The notes below the pieces were generated by a model. That model was not told the DNA's origin. It was given only the letters and a program-made list of their open reading frames with translations, and did no database searches. Position numbers and translations under genes: made by a program. This document shows positions 1 to 8,650 of a DNA stretch of 23,843 bases, piece after piece (positions within the stretch are counted from its first letter, which is position 1; every line of letters starts with the position of its first letter). The stretch spans positions 1-23,843 of the forward strand of contig JAGAAE010000146.1 of assembly GCA_017615405.1 (NCBI GenBank). Direction: 5' to 3'. Origin of the DNA: Clostridia bacterium. GTDB taxonomy: Bacteria; Bacillota; Clostridia; Oscillospirales; Acutalibacteraceae.

Positions 1-638
1 ACGGTCTTTCAAGGTTTGACTTCAAGTTCAAAAAAATCGAAATGATACTGCTCATACTGACGATAGTCATTCCGTCGCAGATGATAATAATCCCGACGAT
101 GATGAACTATTCGAGTCTTGACTTTTTCGGTATCATAGGCGCCATAAACAAGGCGACCGGCGCGAATATAAGGATCAATATCCTTGACACACCCTTCACC
201 TTCTATATTCCGAGTCTTTTCGGTGTCGGGCTTCGCTCGGGTATTATGATATTCATTTATATGCAGTTCTTTAAGGGACTTCCGAAGGAGCTTGAAGAGG
301 CGGCGTCGATCGACGGCGCGGGACCGATAAGAACGTTTACTTCGATCGCGATACCTTCGTCGGGCGTTGTATTCCTCACCGTAACTATCTTCTCGGTAGT
401 ATGGCATTGGAACGACTATTATTTGTCGGTTATGTATATGAACGAGAATAAACCCCTCGCGGTAGCCATTGCCGGCTTCCCCGATATGTTCAACACACTC
501 GGCATTTCCTCTACGGGAAGAGGCAACGCAATACTTATGGCGGCGGCTTTAATGTTCGTTCTTCCCGTTCTTATCCTATATCTTATCCTGCAAAGGAAGT
601 TTGTTAAATCCATTGACCGTGTCGGTATCACGGGATAG
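1..638 (+). CDS. Carbohydrate ABC transporter permease, MalG type (5' end outside window)
   Basis: C-terminal part of an inner-membrane permease of a sugar importer. The frame is open to the window edge: in-frame codons from position 3 read G-L-S-R-F-D-F-K before the first Met at 42, so that Met is not the true start. Several hydrophobic stretches are visible, and the cytoplasmic EAA loop that docks the ATPase is clear at about 290-355 (E-E-A-A-S-I-D-G-A-G, then I-A-I-P). The end, with a basic R-K-F-V-K-S tail after the last helix, is typical of MalG/UgpE-like permeases. A partner MalF-like permease probably lies upstream. No ATPase gene is in the window; in Firmicutes a shared MsmX-type ATPase encoded elsewhere often serves such systems. 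The family call is firm; the sugar is unknown. Confidence 0.93.
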   Translation, partial: GLSRFDFKFKKIEMILLILTIVIPSQMIIIPTMMNYSSLDFFGIIGAINKATGANIRINILDTPFTFYIPSLFGVGLRSGIMIFIYMQFFKGLPKELEEAASIDGAGPIRTFTSIAIPSSGVVFLTVTIFSVVWHWNDYYLSVMYMNENKPLAVAIAGFPDMFNTLGISSTGRGNAILMAAALMFVLPVLILYLILQRKFVKSIDRVGITG

Positions 639-711
639 TTAAATTGCTGAAGCTTGTGGTTTTTTATAAACTTACAATTTTCATAAATATTTTTCAAAAG
701 GAGACAGAAAA

Positions 712-2025
712 ATGAAAAATTCAAAGAGATTTTTGGCAATCGTTTTGTCGTTAGTTGTAACGCTTTCCTGCCTTTACCTTGCAGGCTGCGGCGGCGATTC
801 AAAAAAGAAACAGAAAAACGGTGCGGTGGTTGACGGTGACGACCCATACGCCGGTATTGAAGAGTATGAGGGAACTACCATCAAATTCGCAACCTGGATA
901 GACCACTCGAAGAGCGAAGCCGCAAGGGTATTCTCTTCTTTTGAGGAAAAATACGGCATCAAGGTCGAACTGGTTTCGGTAAACCAGAAGGATTACATTA
1001 CGAAAATATCGGGACTTATCGCTGCCGACGCTTCGCCTGATATAGTAGTAAACAACGGAACTGCACCGAGTGTTTACTCCTTGTTACAACCCCTGTCGGA
1101 AGTAAGCACCGTAAATTTGAATGACGATTTCTGGGACAAAGATGTTTTGGAATTCAATAAAATTAATGGTAATTACTATGCACTCAATTCCAAGTATTCT
1201 CCGCAGAATTACAGATCGGTCGTTACGTATAACAAGAAACTGTTTGAGGACAACGGCTTTAAGTCGCCCGGCGATTTCTATGAGGAAGGCAACTGGACGA
1301 TAGCCACGATGGAAGAGTGTGCTACCCGTATAGCGCGCCTCGGCTCCGATTACGTCGGGTTGTCTGCAAGACCTGCCGTTTTAGCGAATATTTTCGGAAC
1401 AAGTCTTATTGAATTCAAAGACGGAAAATATGTAAACAACTCAAGTGATGAAGAATTGCAGAAGGCGTATAAATGGGCTATTTCCTGCCAGGAAAAGGGA
1501 ATATCCACCTATAAGTATATGTGGTGGAAATTTAACCAGAATCTTGTCGGAATGGAAGTATACAGCGATTGGATGTTAAGGGCAAACGGCGCTTACGCAC
1601 AGTATGGCGTTGATCCGGATAACGTCGGCTACGTTCCGTTCCCGAAGGTTTCAGCCGATTCTGAACAGTTATCACTGCTCGCGGACCGTTCATACGGTAT
1701 CTGTAAGGGTGCCAAAAACGCTGAAGCAGCAGGATATTTTCTCAGATATTTCCTTGATTATGAAAACTATGATGAGGATGAAATGTTTGTAAGCAAGGAT
1801 GCCGCAAAGGCGTTTAAAATGCTTAGAGATATCGATTGTAAGACCATAATGTCGGTTGAAGGTGAATGTCTCACATCATATTACGGAAGCCAAACCGACC
1901 AAACTTGTTATGATGTAATATTAGGCGGAGGATCTTCCCAGTTTGTTGTTAACCTTAAAAAATTCTCAACCGAAATGGATGCAGTCGTAAACTTCTGTAA
2001 TGAAATTATTGATGATCTTGAGTAA
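712..2025 (+). CDS. Extracellular sugar-binding lipoprotein of an ABC importer (family 1 SBP)
   Basis: 437-residue solute-binding protein that captures oligosaccharides outside the membrane for the permease encoded just upstream (73-bp gap). A lipoprotein signal is plain: basic N-terminus, hydrophobic core, and lipobox L-A-G-C with lipidated Cys26, followed by a Gly/Ser/Lys-rich tether. The body is typical of family 1 SBPs: an early T-I-K-F-A-T-W strand, an E-K-Y-G-I-K-V-E segment near residue 80, the A-D-A-S-P-D-I-V-V motif near 105, and a late block around S-Y-G-I-C-K-G-A. Aromatic residues in M-W-W-K-F (about residue 270) are candidates for sugar stacking. The start is supported by AGGAG about 8 bases upstream of the ATG. 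The ligand is unknown; the neighbouring GH16 genes suggest products of a beta-linked polysaccharide. Confidence 0.93.
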   Translation: MKNSKRFLAIVLSLVVTLSCLYLAGCGGDSKKKQKNGAVVDGDDPYAGIEEYEGTTIKFATWIDHSKSEAARVFSSFEEKYGIKVELVSVNQKDYITKISGLIAADASPDIVVNNGTAPSVYSLLQPLSEVSTVNLNDDFWDKDVLEFNKINGNYYALNSKYSPQNYRSVVTYNKKLFEDNGFKSPGDFYEEGNWTIATMEECATRIARLGSDYVGLSARPAVLANIFGTSLIEFKDGKYVNNSSDEELQKAYKWAISCQEKGISTYKYMWWKFNQNLVGMEVYSDWMLRANGAYAQYGVDPDNVGYVPFPKVSADSEQLSLLADRSYGICKGAKNAEAAGYFLRYFLDYENYDEDEMFVSKDAAKAFKMLRDIDCKTIMSVEGECLTSYYGSQTDQTCYDVILGGGSSQFVVNLKKFSTEMDAVVNFCNEIIDDLE

Positions 2026-2065
2026 CATAGTTTGATTCCTATTGTAGTCATAGAGGAAGAACGTT

Positions 2066-5000
2066 ATGAAAATTAAAAACTATAAACGATTTATTTCTGG
2101 TCTGTTATGTATCGTTTTGGCAGTAGCCTCAATTTCTGTTATCTTTTCTATATCCGTGTTTTCTCAGGAAATACCCGATATGACCGATATCAGAAATGAT
2201 AAAAAGGTCAGTGTCGGCAAAAACCTATATAGTTTTGACGGTGCAACTCAAGCTGTTGCCGGTCAAGTGCCTGCCGATTGGATCCAACTTACGAGCAGTA
2301 ACTGCAACTGGTTATGGGAAGTTGGCGGTTCACTTAACGGGACAACTCAACAGTGGAACGGCGGTCCCGGTGTGAATCTGGCGAATGACAACGGTTCCTG
2401 TGGTGTCGTTTTTCCCTCAACAACAGCGGCAGATTATGTTTTGTCCGTCAAGCTTCGTATAGGTCGTGAAGTTGGCTCATACGGACTAATGACAAATATC
2501 ATAGATCCTGTGGCAAACGCTACAGGGGCTACCCTTTCGTACGTTACCCTTTCGACAAGTAACGGTAATACGACCGGTATAGCCGCGCAGTATAACCGCG
2601 TCGGTACCGGGCAGTATGACAAGATTGAATATACTTATTCCGAGATCGGAAACAATGGGAGTGCGTCAATATACCCGGGTGCTATCGTTACGATGAAAGT
2701 GTATAGTTGCAAAGGGTATACCTATTACTACATTGACGATAAACTTGTCGCTTCCGGTGCTCAGAAAGACCCTGAAAAAGAGCATAGTTTGTGCGGCGTG
2801 TATGGTTACAAGGCCAGCATGAGAATTCTCACTGTCAGCATTGATGAACTTGATACCGTGTCAGATATTACCGACGATGTAAAATTCACCATAGGCGAAG
2901 ATCTTTACAGCTTTGATGCGGCTGAGGCAAGTAATATTCCTGCTGTGCCTTCCGATTGGACCAATCTTACTTCATCAAACTGCAACTGGTTATGGCATGC
3001 TGACGGAACCCTTTCGGGCAAAAACAGAGAATCAACCGGTAAGTCGATAGACTTATCTGCAAGTCCTTATGATACCGACCATACAGCCGGTGTCGTATTT
3101 CCCTCAGTAGGAGCACGCGATTATCTTCTGACTGTTCGTTTACGTATCGCCGCTGATCACGGCTCTTTCGGGCTTTTAACAAACATCAAGGATCCTGTGT
3201 CGGAGGCTACGGGAGCCACGTTGTCTTATGTGAGAATATCTACAAGCGGCGGTGTTACGACCGGTAACGTTGAACAGTATAACCGTGTCGGCAACGGTCA
3301 GTATAATAACAGGTCGTATACCTATAATGACGTAGGGAGCAATGTGGATAGCGGCAAGGGAGTATATCCCGGTGCTACCGTTACAATGCAGGCTTACAGT
3401 TGTAATGGTAAAACCTATTTCTATATAAACGACACTCTTGTCCTTTCCGGAGCACAGAAGGATCCTGAACAGATAAAGAGTTTATGTGGAGTTTTTTGCT
3501 ACAGAACGGGACTTAATATTTTCTCGGTCAATATCAAAAAACTTATCATCGAAGATTCCGGGGCTGAACCGGAACCTCAGCCTGAACCTGAACCTGAACC
3601 CGAACCTGAACCTGAACCTGATCAGGGTGAATATCAGGATACCGATGCCGCCCCGGATATCAGAAGACAGCTTGCGTTAGATAAAAAGCTTTATTCATTT
3701 GACGGAGCGACTCAGGCGGTTGCAAATGAAATTCCGACCGGTTGGACTCAGCTAACGGCTGATAATTGTAGCTGGTTATGGAATACTGGCGGAACGCTCA
3801 AAGGCAGACTTGAACAGTGGAATGGCGGCAACGGTGTAATCCTCGCTCAGCCCGATAACGGTTCCGGCGGCGTTGTTTTTCCCTCGGTTAACACTTCAAA
3901 CTACGCACTTACAGTTAAGATGCGTATCGGCAGTGAAAACGGATCTTTCGGACTTATGAGCAATATAACTGATCCGCTGTCAGAAGCTGTTGGCACGACC
4001 CTTTCATATATTACCCTAAAAACGACTGACGGTGTGACGACCGCTACGACGACTCAGTATAACCGAGTTGGTAATGGTCAGTATGATAAAAAGGAATACG
4101 ATTATACTGACGTAGGTCCATATGGCAGTTCGGCAACAATCAGTCCGGGCGCTATCGTAACAATGCGGGTATATAATTACAACGGATATACCTATTATTA
4201 CATAAACGACAAGGTTATATCCTGCGGTGAACAAAAGGATCCCAATTTGACCAAGAGCTTGTGCGGTGTTTATTGCTACAAATCAAATCTTAAAATCCTT
4301 ACGGTCGATATCGATTCGCTCAAGTTGAAAACCGATACCTTCGATCCGGGTATCCATATTGCGACCTTCGATTTCGATACTTCCGACAAATTTAACGATT
4401 TCAAGACTGCAAACTTTACCGGTAGCATTGTTTTGCCCGACAGTCAGTTGCCGACCGCCTGTACGAGAACCGGCGCTTATGAGGACGGCAGCCACAGATG
4501 GTACGCGAATTACGGAGTTATCTCCAATCAAACGGCGTGGTATTGTAAGAACAACGGAAAGTATTATAACTTAGGTCAAAAGGTAAGTGCTTCCGAGATC
4601 GGTAAAAGCCCGACCTTTGTCGCCGTTTATGAAAGCGGAGAGGTCAATTTCAATAACATCGGTAATGATTTTGAATTCTATGTAAAGAACGGAGCTTCAT
4701 ACAGTACACCGATTGCAACAATAAAGGGTACCACCAATAAATATGTCAACATAACCGGGCAGGAAGGTTATAAAAATGCGGGATTGAATCTTTGTCTGTT
4801 CACAGAGAAGGATAGATTCCTCGGCTACAATACCGGAAAAACCTATAAGCTGACGTTCAAGTACAGACGGAACGATAACTGCGACGGTGATGCAAATTTG
4901 TTTTTCGCATTCGGTGCGGTTTCCTATGACTGGAGAGCAAAGCAGAATGCCGTAAGCAAGATAACTGTCGGAAAAGCAAAAGCGGGAATGAAAAATTTTG

Positions 5001-6826
5001 AAACTGTTACCGCTTATGTAACGGCTCCTGAAGAGAACGGTTTTTATACCGGCGGCAAGGAACCCGAATTTTATTCGAGAGCAATGGCGATAGGTGCCGA
5101 GTTCTCGGAAGGATATTCAATAGATTTCGATGATATTAAAATCGAATCTATCGGTCGCGAAAATGTTGCTGTAACGTTTTCTGTTCCGAGCAACAAGACC
5201 CAGACCGTCCAAATAGGTAAACCGGGCACCAAGCTCAATCTTCCAAGCTCACAAATCGATAAAAACACTCTTATAGAAGGCTGGTATACCGACAAAGAGT
5301 TTACAAAGCCCTTTACCTTAAAGACCTTCCCGAAAAAGAATATGACCGTTTACGGTCAAACTAAAGATCCGAAGGTAAGATACTACGGTTTTGAAAACTA
5401 CCCATTCGATAGCGCGCCTAACGCTAAAAACCATAGAGCGATAGGCGAACACAATTCGATCAAAAAGGGAGTTTCTTCAGACGGAGACGGCTATGCGCTC
5501 AGGATAGACAATACTCATTCCGACGCGACTGAAGCACAGCAAACTGTTTGTCTGCCGATTAAAATTAAGCCAAACACAAAGTATGTAATATCCTACGATT
5601 TCTATTATGAAAAAATCGGAGATAAGACATCGGCTTGGTCAACGGTATTCTTTAACACTTCAGTTGTCGGAGAACCGTGGGAGGGGACTCAACTTAATAT
5701 TACAAATAAAGACGAGTATGTTCCTGCGGCTCTTGAAGAAGGGAAATGGATGACCGGTTACGTTTACGGAACGACTACCGAGTATACATGGTCTAATTAT
5801 CTCGTTCTTTTATTCAATGTTCCGATCGGCTCTGTACGTTACATTGATAATCTTGTTATCACCGAGGTTTCGGATAACGAGTGTATCGCGATGTATAAGC
5901 TCGGAAGCTTCCAGTCTCCCGAACCGACGATAGCAAAGAAAAACACGACCATCAATTTGCCGAAGGTAAAGCTTAGCGGAGATTATATCTTTATAAACTG
6001 GCTGCTTCGCAACGAAGATTACACCGAAAGCACTTATCTGCTTGATGAAGATACTGTTTTTGAAGGAAAAACAACAGTTAAAACAATCCGCGACGGATTT
6101 GAGAATACCGATTTTGGTGAACAGGGATTGTCCGCTTTTGGTCTTGACCCCGACTGGGAAATATACGATTCAAGCGGTAAAAATGCGTCAAACGTCAAGA
6201 GCGGTCGCTATTCACTACACCGCATGGGCAAGGATCCGCGTTTTGCAGCATATTGCGTCCACTTTAATGCGCCCGTAACCAAATATTCACTGGCGGTGGG
6301 GCAGGTTTACACCGTTTCCTTCTGGGCAAAGGTTGAAAATCCCGTCCATACATTGGGATCAATCGACGTTGCGTCTTGTATCTCTCTTGCAAACCCGTGG
6401 GATCTGTCGTCTGACAATTTCAACGTAGCAGCGATTTCTGACATAGCCGACGGAAAGTGGCATGAATTATCCTATACGTTTATGTCTTCAGGTGAATATC
6501 TGACACTTATAGTTCCGGGTAATCTCAGCATCTATATTGACGATCTCGTGATTGATTACACTCCTGATGCCGAAAGGTCAAAGAACTGCGAGTTTGAAGA
6601 ATATATTCCCGCATTACTGACTGCCGACGGAAAGTATATAAAACCTGTAGTTACGAGCGATAAACTTGAAAAATTCCAGTTGGTAAGCAGAACACAAGAA
6701 GCATTATCGAGCGAAACGAATGATAATAATGTTTTGCTTAACGTCATAATCGTTTCCTCGATTATTGTTGCTGCCGGTGCAATAACAGGCGGAATTCTCC
6801 TGATCAGGAAAAAGAGAAGGAGGTGA
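2066..6826 (+). CDS. Giant surface protein: three repeat modules, Pro-Glu linker, jelly-roll and InlB-like domains, C-terminal membrane anchor
   Basis: 1586 residues. The N-terminal signal peptide covers about 1-33, with likely cleavage after V-F-S. Three copies of a roughly 215-residue module follow at about 48-262, 275-492 and 537-753, with a Pro-Glu linker (about 501-518) between copies 2 and 3. Next come three jelly-roll-like (CBM4/9-type) domains at about 765-1028, 1105-1268 and 1342-1498. Each ends in an I-D-[DN]-[IL]-[KV]-I type strand, and they are separated by InlB/Listeria-Bacteroides-like repeats at about 1035-1098 and 1272-1335. The C-terminus is a single membrane helix (about 1557-1580) followed by K-K-R-R-R. 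No LPXTG motif, cohesin or catalytic domain was recognised. It probably acts as a membrane-anchored glycan-binding or display protein. The stop overlaps the ribosome site of the next gene, so the two are probably translationally coupled. The architecture is clear; the function is inference. Confidence 0.85.
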   Translation: MKIKNYKRFISGLLCIVLAVASISVIFSISVFSQEIPDMTDIRNDKKVSVGKNLYSFDGATQAVAGQVPADWIQLTSSNCNWLWEVGGSLNGTTQQWNGGPGVNLANDNGSCGVVFPSTTAADYVLSVKLRIGREVGSYGLMTNIIDPVANATGATLSYVTLSTSNGNTTGIAAQYNRVGTGQYDKIEYTYSEIGNNGSASIYPGAIVTMKVYSCKGYTYYYIDDKLVASGAQKDPEKEHSLCGVYGYKASMRILTVSIDELDTVSDITDDVKFTIGEDLYSFDAAEASNIPAVPSDWTNLTSSNCNWLWHADGTLSGKNRESTGKSIDLSASPYDTDHTAGVVFPSVGARDYLLTVRLRIAADHGSFGLLTNIKDPVSEATGATLSYVRISTSGGVTTGNVEQYNRVGNGQYNNRSYTYNDVGSNVDSGKGVYPGATVTMQAYSCNGKTYFYINDTLVLSGAQKDPEQIKSLCGVFCYRTGLNIFSVNIKKLIIEDSGAEPEPQPEPEPEPEPEPEPDQGEYQDTDAAPDIRRQLALDKKLYSFDGATQAVANEIPTGWTQLTADNCSWLWNTGGTLKGRLEQWNGGNGVILAQPDNGSGGVVFPSVNTSNYALTVKMRIGSENGSFGLMSNITDPLSEAVGTTLSYITLKTTDGVTTATTTQYNRVGNGQYDKKEYDYTDVGPYGSSATISPGAIVTMRVYNYNGYTYYYINDKVISCGEQKDPNLTKSLCGVYCYKSNLKILTVDIDSLKLKTDTFDPGIHIATFDFDTSDKFNDFKTANFTGSIVLPDSQLPTACTRTGAYEDGSHRWYANYGVISNQTAWYCKNNGKYYNLGQKVSASEIGKSPTFVAVYESGEVNFNNIGNDFEFYVKNGASYSTPIATIKGTTNKYVNITGQEGYKNAGLNLCLFTEKDRFLGYNTGKTYKLTFKYRRNDNCDGDANLFFAFGAVSYDWRAKQNAVSKITVGKAKAGMKNFETVTAYVTAPEENGFYTGGKEPEFYSRAMAIGAEFSEGYSIDFDDIKIESIGRENVAVTFSVPSNKTQTVQIGKPGTKLNLPSSQIDKNTLIEGWYTDKEFTKPFTLKTFPKKNMTVYGQTKDPKVRYYGFENYPFDSAPNAKNHRAIGEHNSIKKGVSSDGDGYALRIDNTHSDATEAQQTVCLPIKIKPNTKYVISYDFYYEKIGDKTSAWSTVFFNTSVVGEPWEGTQLNITNKDEYVPAALEEGKWMTGYVYGTTTEYTWSNYLVLLFNVPIGSVRYIDNLVITEVSDNECIAMYKLGSFQSPEPTIAKKNTTINLPKVKLSGDYIFINWLLRNEDYTESTYLLDEDTVFEGKTTVKTIRDGFENTDFGEQGLSAFGLDPDWEIYDSSGKNASNVKSGRYSLHRMGKDPRFAAYCVHFNAPVTKYSLAVGQVYTVSFWAKVENPVHTLGSIDVASCISLANPWDLSSDNFNVAAISDIADGKWHELSYTFMSSGEYLTLIVPGNLSIYIDDLVIDYTPDAERSKNCEFEEYIPALLTADGKYIKPVVTSDKLEKFQLVSRTQEALSSETNDNNVLLNVIIVSSIIVAAGAITGGILLIRKKRRR
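2207..4324 (+). repeat. Three copies of a ~215-residue module (first set)
   Basis: Approximate copies: 2207-2851, 2888-3541 and 3674-4324. Each begins with L-Y-S-F-D, then a D/G-W-x-Q/N-L-T motif, N-C-x-W-L-W, G-V-V-F-P-S, R-I-G/A...G-S-[YF]-G-L, D-P...A-T-[GT]-A/T-L-S-Y, Q-Y-N-R-V-G-x-G-Q-Y, P-G-A-[IT]-V-T-M, Y-[YF]-Y-I-[DN]-D and S-L-C-G-V-[YF]. Two Cys (in N-C-x-W and L-C-G) are kept in every copy and could form a disulfide. The strand pattern and the Y-Y-I-D-D...S-L-C-G-V ending resemble concanavalin/LamG-like beta sandwiches (inference). I cannot name the family. Confidence 0.88.
3566..3622 (+). repeat. Pro-Glu linker encoded by a CCTGAA hexanucleotide repeat
   Basis: From 3581 the DNA reads as seven near-identical hexamers: CCTGAA three times, CCCGAA, CCTGAA twice, then CCTGAT. 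Together with a less regular start at 3566 it encodes a Pro-Glu dipeptide run between modules 2 and 3. Because the unit is 6 bases, copy-number slippage would change linker length without breaking the frame. Such linkers are usually extended and stiff. Confidence 0.93.
6817..6825 (+). promoter_or_regulatory. Ribosome binding site fixing the start of the GH16 lipoprotein gene
   Basis: AAGGAGGTG is a near-perfect anti-16S match, with the GGAGG core ending 8 bases before the ATG at 6832. An in-frame GTG at 6823 lies inside this site and so cannot be the start. The site also overlaps the TGA stop (6824-6826) of the upstream gene, which suggests coupled translation. Confidence 0.9.
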
Positions 6827-6831
6827 AGCTT

Positions 6832-8577
6832 ATGAAAAAAAACAGATTGATTTCCTTGTGTCTTTGCATATTCCTTTTGGTTTGCAGTATCGGATGTGGC
6901 GGCGAAACGGCGAAAATTTTAAGCGAGGACGACATAATCGGTGACGACGGTTGCTTCATTTATACCATCGTTTCAGCTGAAGGTAACTCTTCAATAAGCG
7001 GCGCCGACACCGAAGCCAAAAACCTTAAAAAGCAGATTGCCGAAACCTTTGATATAAAGGTCAATGACGGAATTGATAAGAAGATCAAGGCAAAATCCGA
7101 TACCTATGAGATCCTGTTGGGCAATACCAACCGTGCCGAAAGCAAGAAAGCACTTAATACCCTTAAAGAAAAAAGGATCCAAAATGCCGACGACTGGATG
7201 ATAAAGGTTTTTGATAAAAAGATCTGTGTCGTGTCGGTTTCGGATGATAATCTCCCCAAAGCGATCCGATACTTCATAGTCCATTACTGCACAAAGCTTT
7301 CGGATTTTTCAAAGCTTGACGGTGATTTTGAATACGTTGACGCAAAGACCTATGAAGTCGAAGACGTAAGTAAGGTCAAGATCGGTGAAAATAAAATCAG
7401 CGAATTTAAAATAATCACTTCTAAAGAAAAATCTTATCTTTTCACCAAAAAGGTAAATGAGTTTGTCAATATCTTCAAAGAAAAATACGGCATAAAACTT
7501 GAGAAGGCAATTGACAAGGATACCGAAGAGGGCAAGTATGAAATAATCATCGGCGATACGAACCGCGATTTAAGCTCTTCAAATAAGCCGACGGGCGAGA
7601 ATTATATCATAGCCCTTATTGACACCAAGCTTGTCATAAACGGCGGAAGCGACGTCGCTATTGCGGCGGGAGTTCAAAAACTGCTCGATTTGGAGCGTGA
7701 AGCCCGCGAGGCGAGAAAGCCGTTCAGTATAGAAAAGGGCTTCAAGGAAGAAGCGGCGGTCAAGGTGACCGACGACCTTTATCAACTCGGATGGTCTGAT
7801 GAATTTAACGGCTCCCTCAATAAAACGGTTTGGACCGACCCTATCGAGGGCGAAAAGAAATCTCCGTCTCCCAATGGCGGAACAACCTACCAAAAAGGTA
7901 TTCAAAACGCATTTACGAGAGACGGAAATCTAATTCTTACCGGGAAAAGGCTTAACAATGTTGATTTTGAATCGACCGCTATTGTCTCTACAAACGCTTT
8001 TGCATTCCGCTACGGTGTTCTTGAAATCAGGGCAAAGCTTGCCCCTCCTCCATTGACGACTTGCTTATGGGGCTACGGTCCAACCTTCCAGATCGAGAAC
8101 GGAAAGCGAACAACATCTCCTATCAAAAATAAAATGGAGATCGATATTCTTGAAAACTTCGGTCAAAAGGAATGGTTTGCAAGCAACGTTCATCAATGGT
8201 GGACTGATGGTTCGGAGCACACCTCGCTTGACGGTACAAAATTTGCCGAGCAAAAGAAGTATGTTTATCCCGAAGGTGAAGCCTTTTACAATGACTACCA
8301 TATTTTCAGCTGGGAATGGACTCCCTATGAAATGGTGTTCTCAGTTGACGGTGAAGCATATTTCACCTATGACCTTGTAACTGCCGATGATTACGGGTTT
8401 ATGCAAACTCCGGTTGATCTTCGTTTTTCGGCAGGGTATGCGTCTTCGACCTATCACCTTACAAAAAAATACGAGGATGACGTTCCAAAATCGGCTGAAT
8501 GCCTTATAGACTATGTTCGTATCTATCAGAACAAACAGTATGACAGTCTTTTATGGCTAAGTCCCATAAATAAATAG
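6832..8577 (+). CDS. GH16 family glycosidase, lipoprotein, with duplicated N-terminal domain
   Basis: 581 residues, exported endo-acting beta-glycanase by family. A short basic, hydrophobic N-terminus ends in C-S-I-G-C (Cys22) followed by G-G-E, a somewhat atypical lipobox (Ser at -3). Two related alpha/beta segments follow, at about 55-155 and 198-290, each carrying an E-I-[IL]-[IL]-G-[DN]-T-N-R motif; they resemble non-catalytic domains found before catalytic domains in Clostridia and Bacteroidetes glycosidases. The C-terminal half (about 315-570) is GH16: W-S-D-E-F-N-G at entry, Y-G-V-L-E-I-R-A-K, catalytic E-I-D-I-L-E at 436-441 (the two Glu being nucleophile and acid/base, bracketing Asp438), then W-E-W-T-P and I-D-Y-V-R-I-Y-Q. 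The signature is the laminarinase-type spacing, but GH16 also covers lichenases, galactanases, agarases and others, so substrate is open. It follows the giant anchored protein directly. Confidence 0.9.
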   Translation: MKKNRLISLCLCIFLLVCSIGCGGETAKILSEDDIIGDDGCFIYTIVSAEGNSSISGADTEAKNLKKQIAETFDIKVNDGIDKKIKAKSDTYEILLGNTNRAESKKALNTLKEKRIQNADDWMIKVFDKKICVVSVSDDNLPKAIRYFIVHYCTKLSDFSKLDGDFEYVDAKTYEVEDVSKVKIGENKISEFKIITSKEKSYLFTKKVNEFVNIFKEKYGIKLEKAIDKDTEEGKYEIIIGDTNRDLSSSNKPTGENYIIALIDTKLVINGGSDVAIAAGVQKLLDLEREAREARKPFSIEKGFKEEAAVKVTDDLYQLGWSDEFNGSLNKTVWTDPIEGEKKSPSPNGGTTYQKGIQNAFTRDGNLILTGKRLNNVDFESTAIVSTNAFAFRYGVLEIRAKLAPPPLTTCLWGYGPTFQIENGKRTTSPIKNKMEIDILENFGQKEWFASNVHQWWTDGSEHTSLDGTKFAEQKKYVYPEGEAFYNDYHIFSWEWTPYEMVFSVDGEAYFTYDLVTADDYGFMQTPVDLRFSAGYASSTYHLTKKYEDDVPKSAECLIDYVRIYQNKQYDSLLWLSPINK

Positions 8578-8650
8578 TCATAAACAGGATTTACCGGCTG
8601 TTTTCAGTCGTGGATATAGTAAATCAAAATATTAAAAAAGGAGTTAAATT

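Noticed and set aside
644..678. Promoter before the binding-protein gene (TTGCTG ... TATAAA)
   Set aside because: The spacer is 15 bases and the -35 is poor; the AT-rich gap may simply be an intercistronic region.
2066..6826. Cohesin-bearing scaffoldin or LPXTG-sorted protein
   Set aside because: I found neither cohesin motifs nor an LPXTG-like signal before the C-terminal helix.
8582..8603. AAACAG/CTGTTT inverted repeat after the GH16 lipoprotein gene as a terminator
   Set aside because: Six weak base pairs with a 10-base loop and only a short T-run; not convincing, and the next gene is probably co-transcribed.
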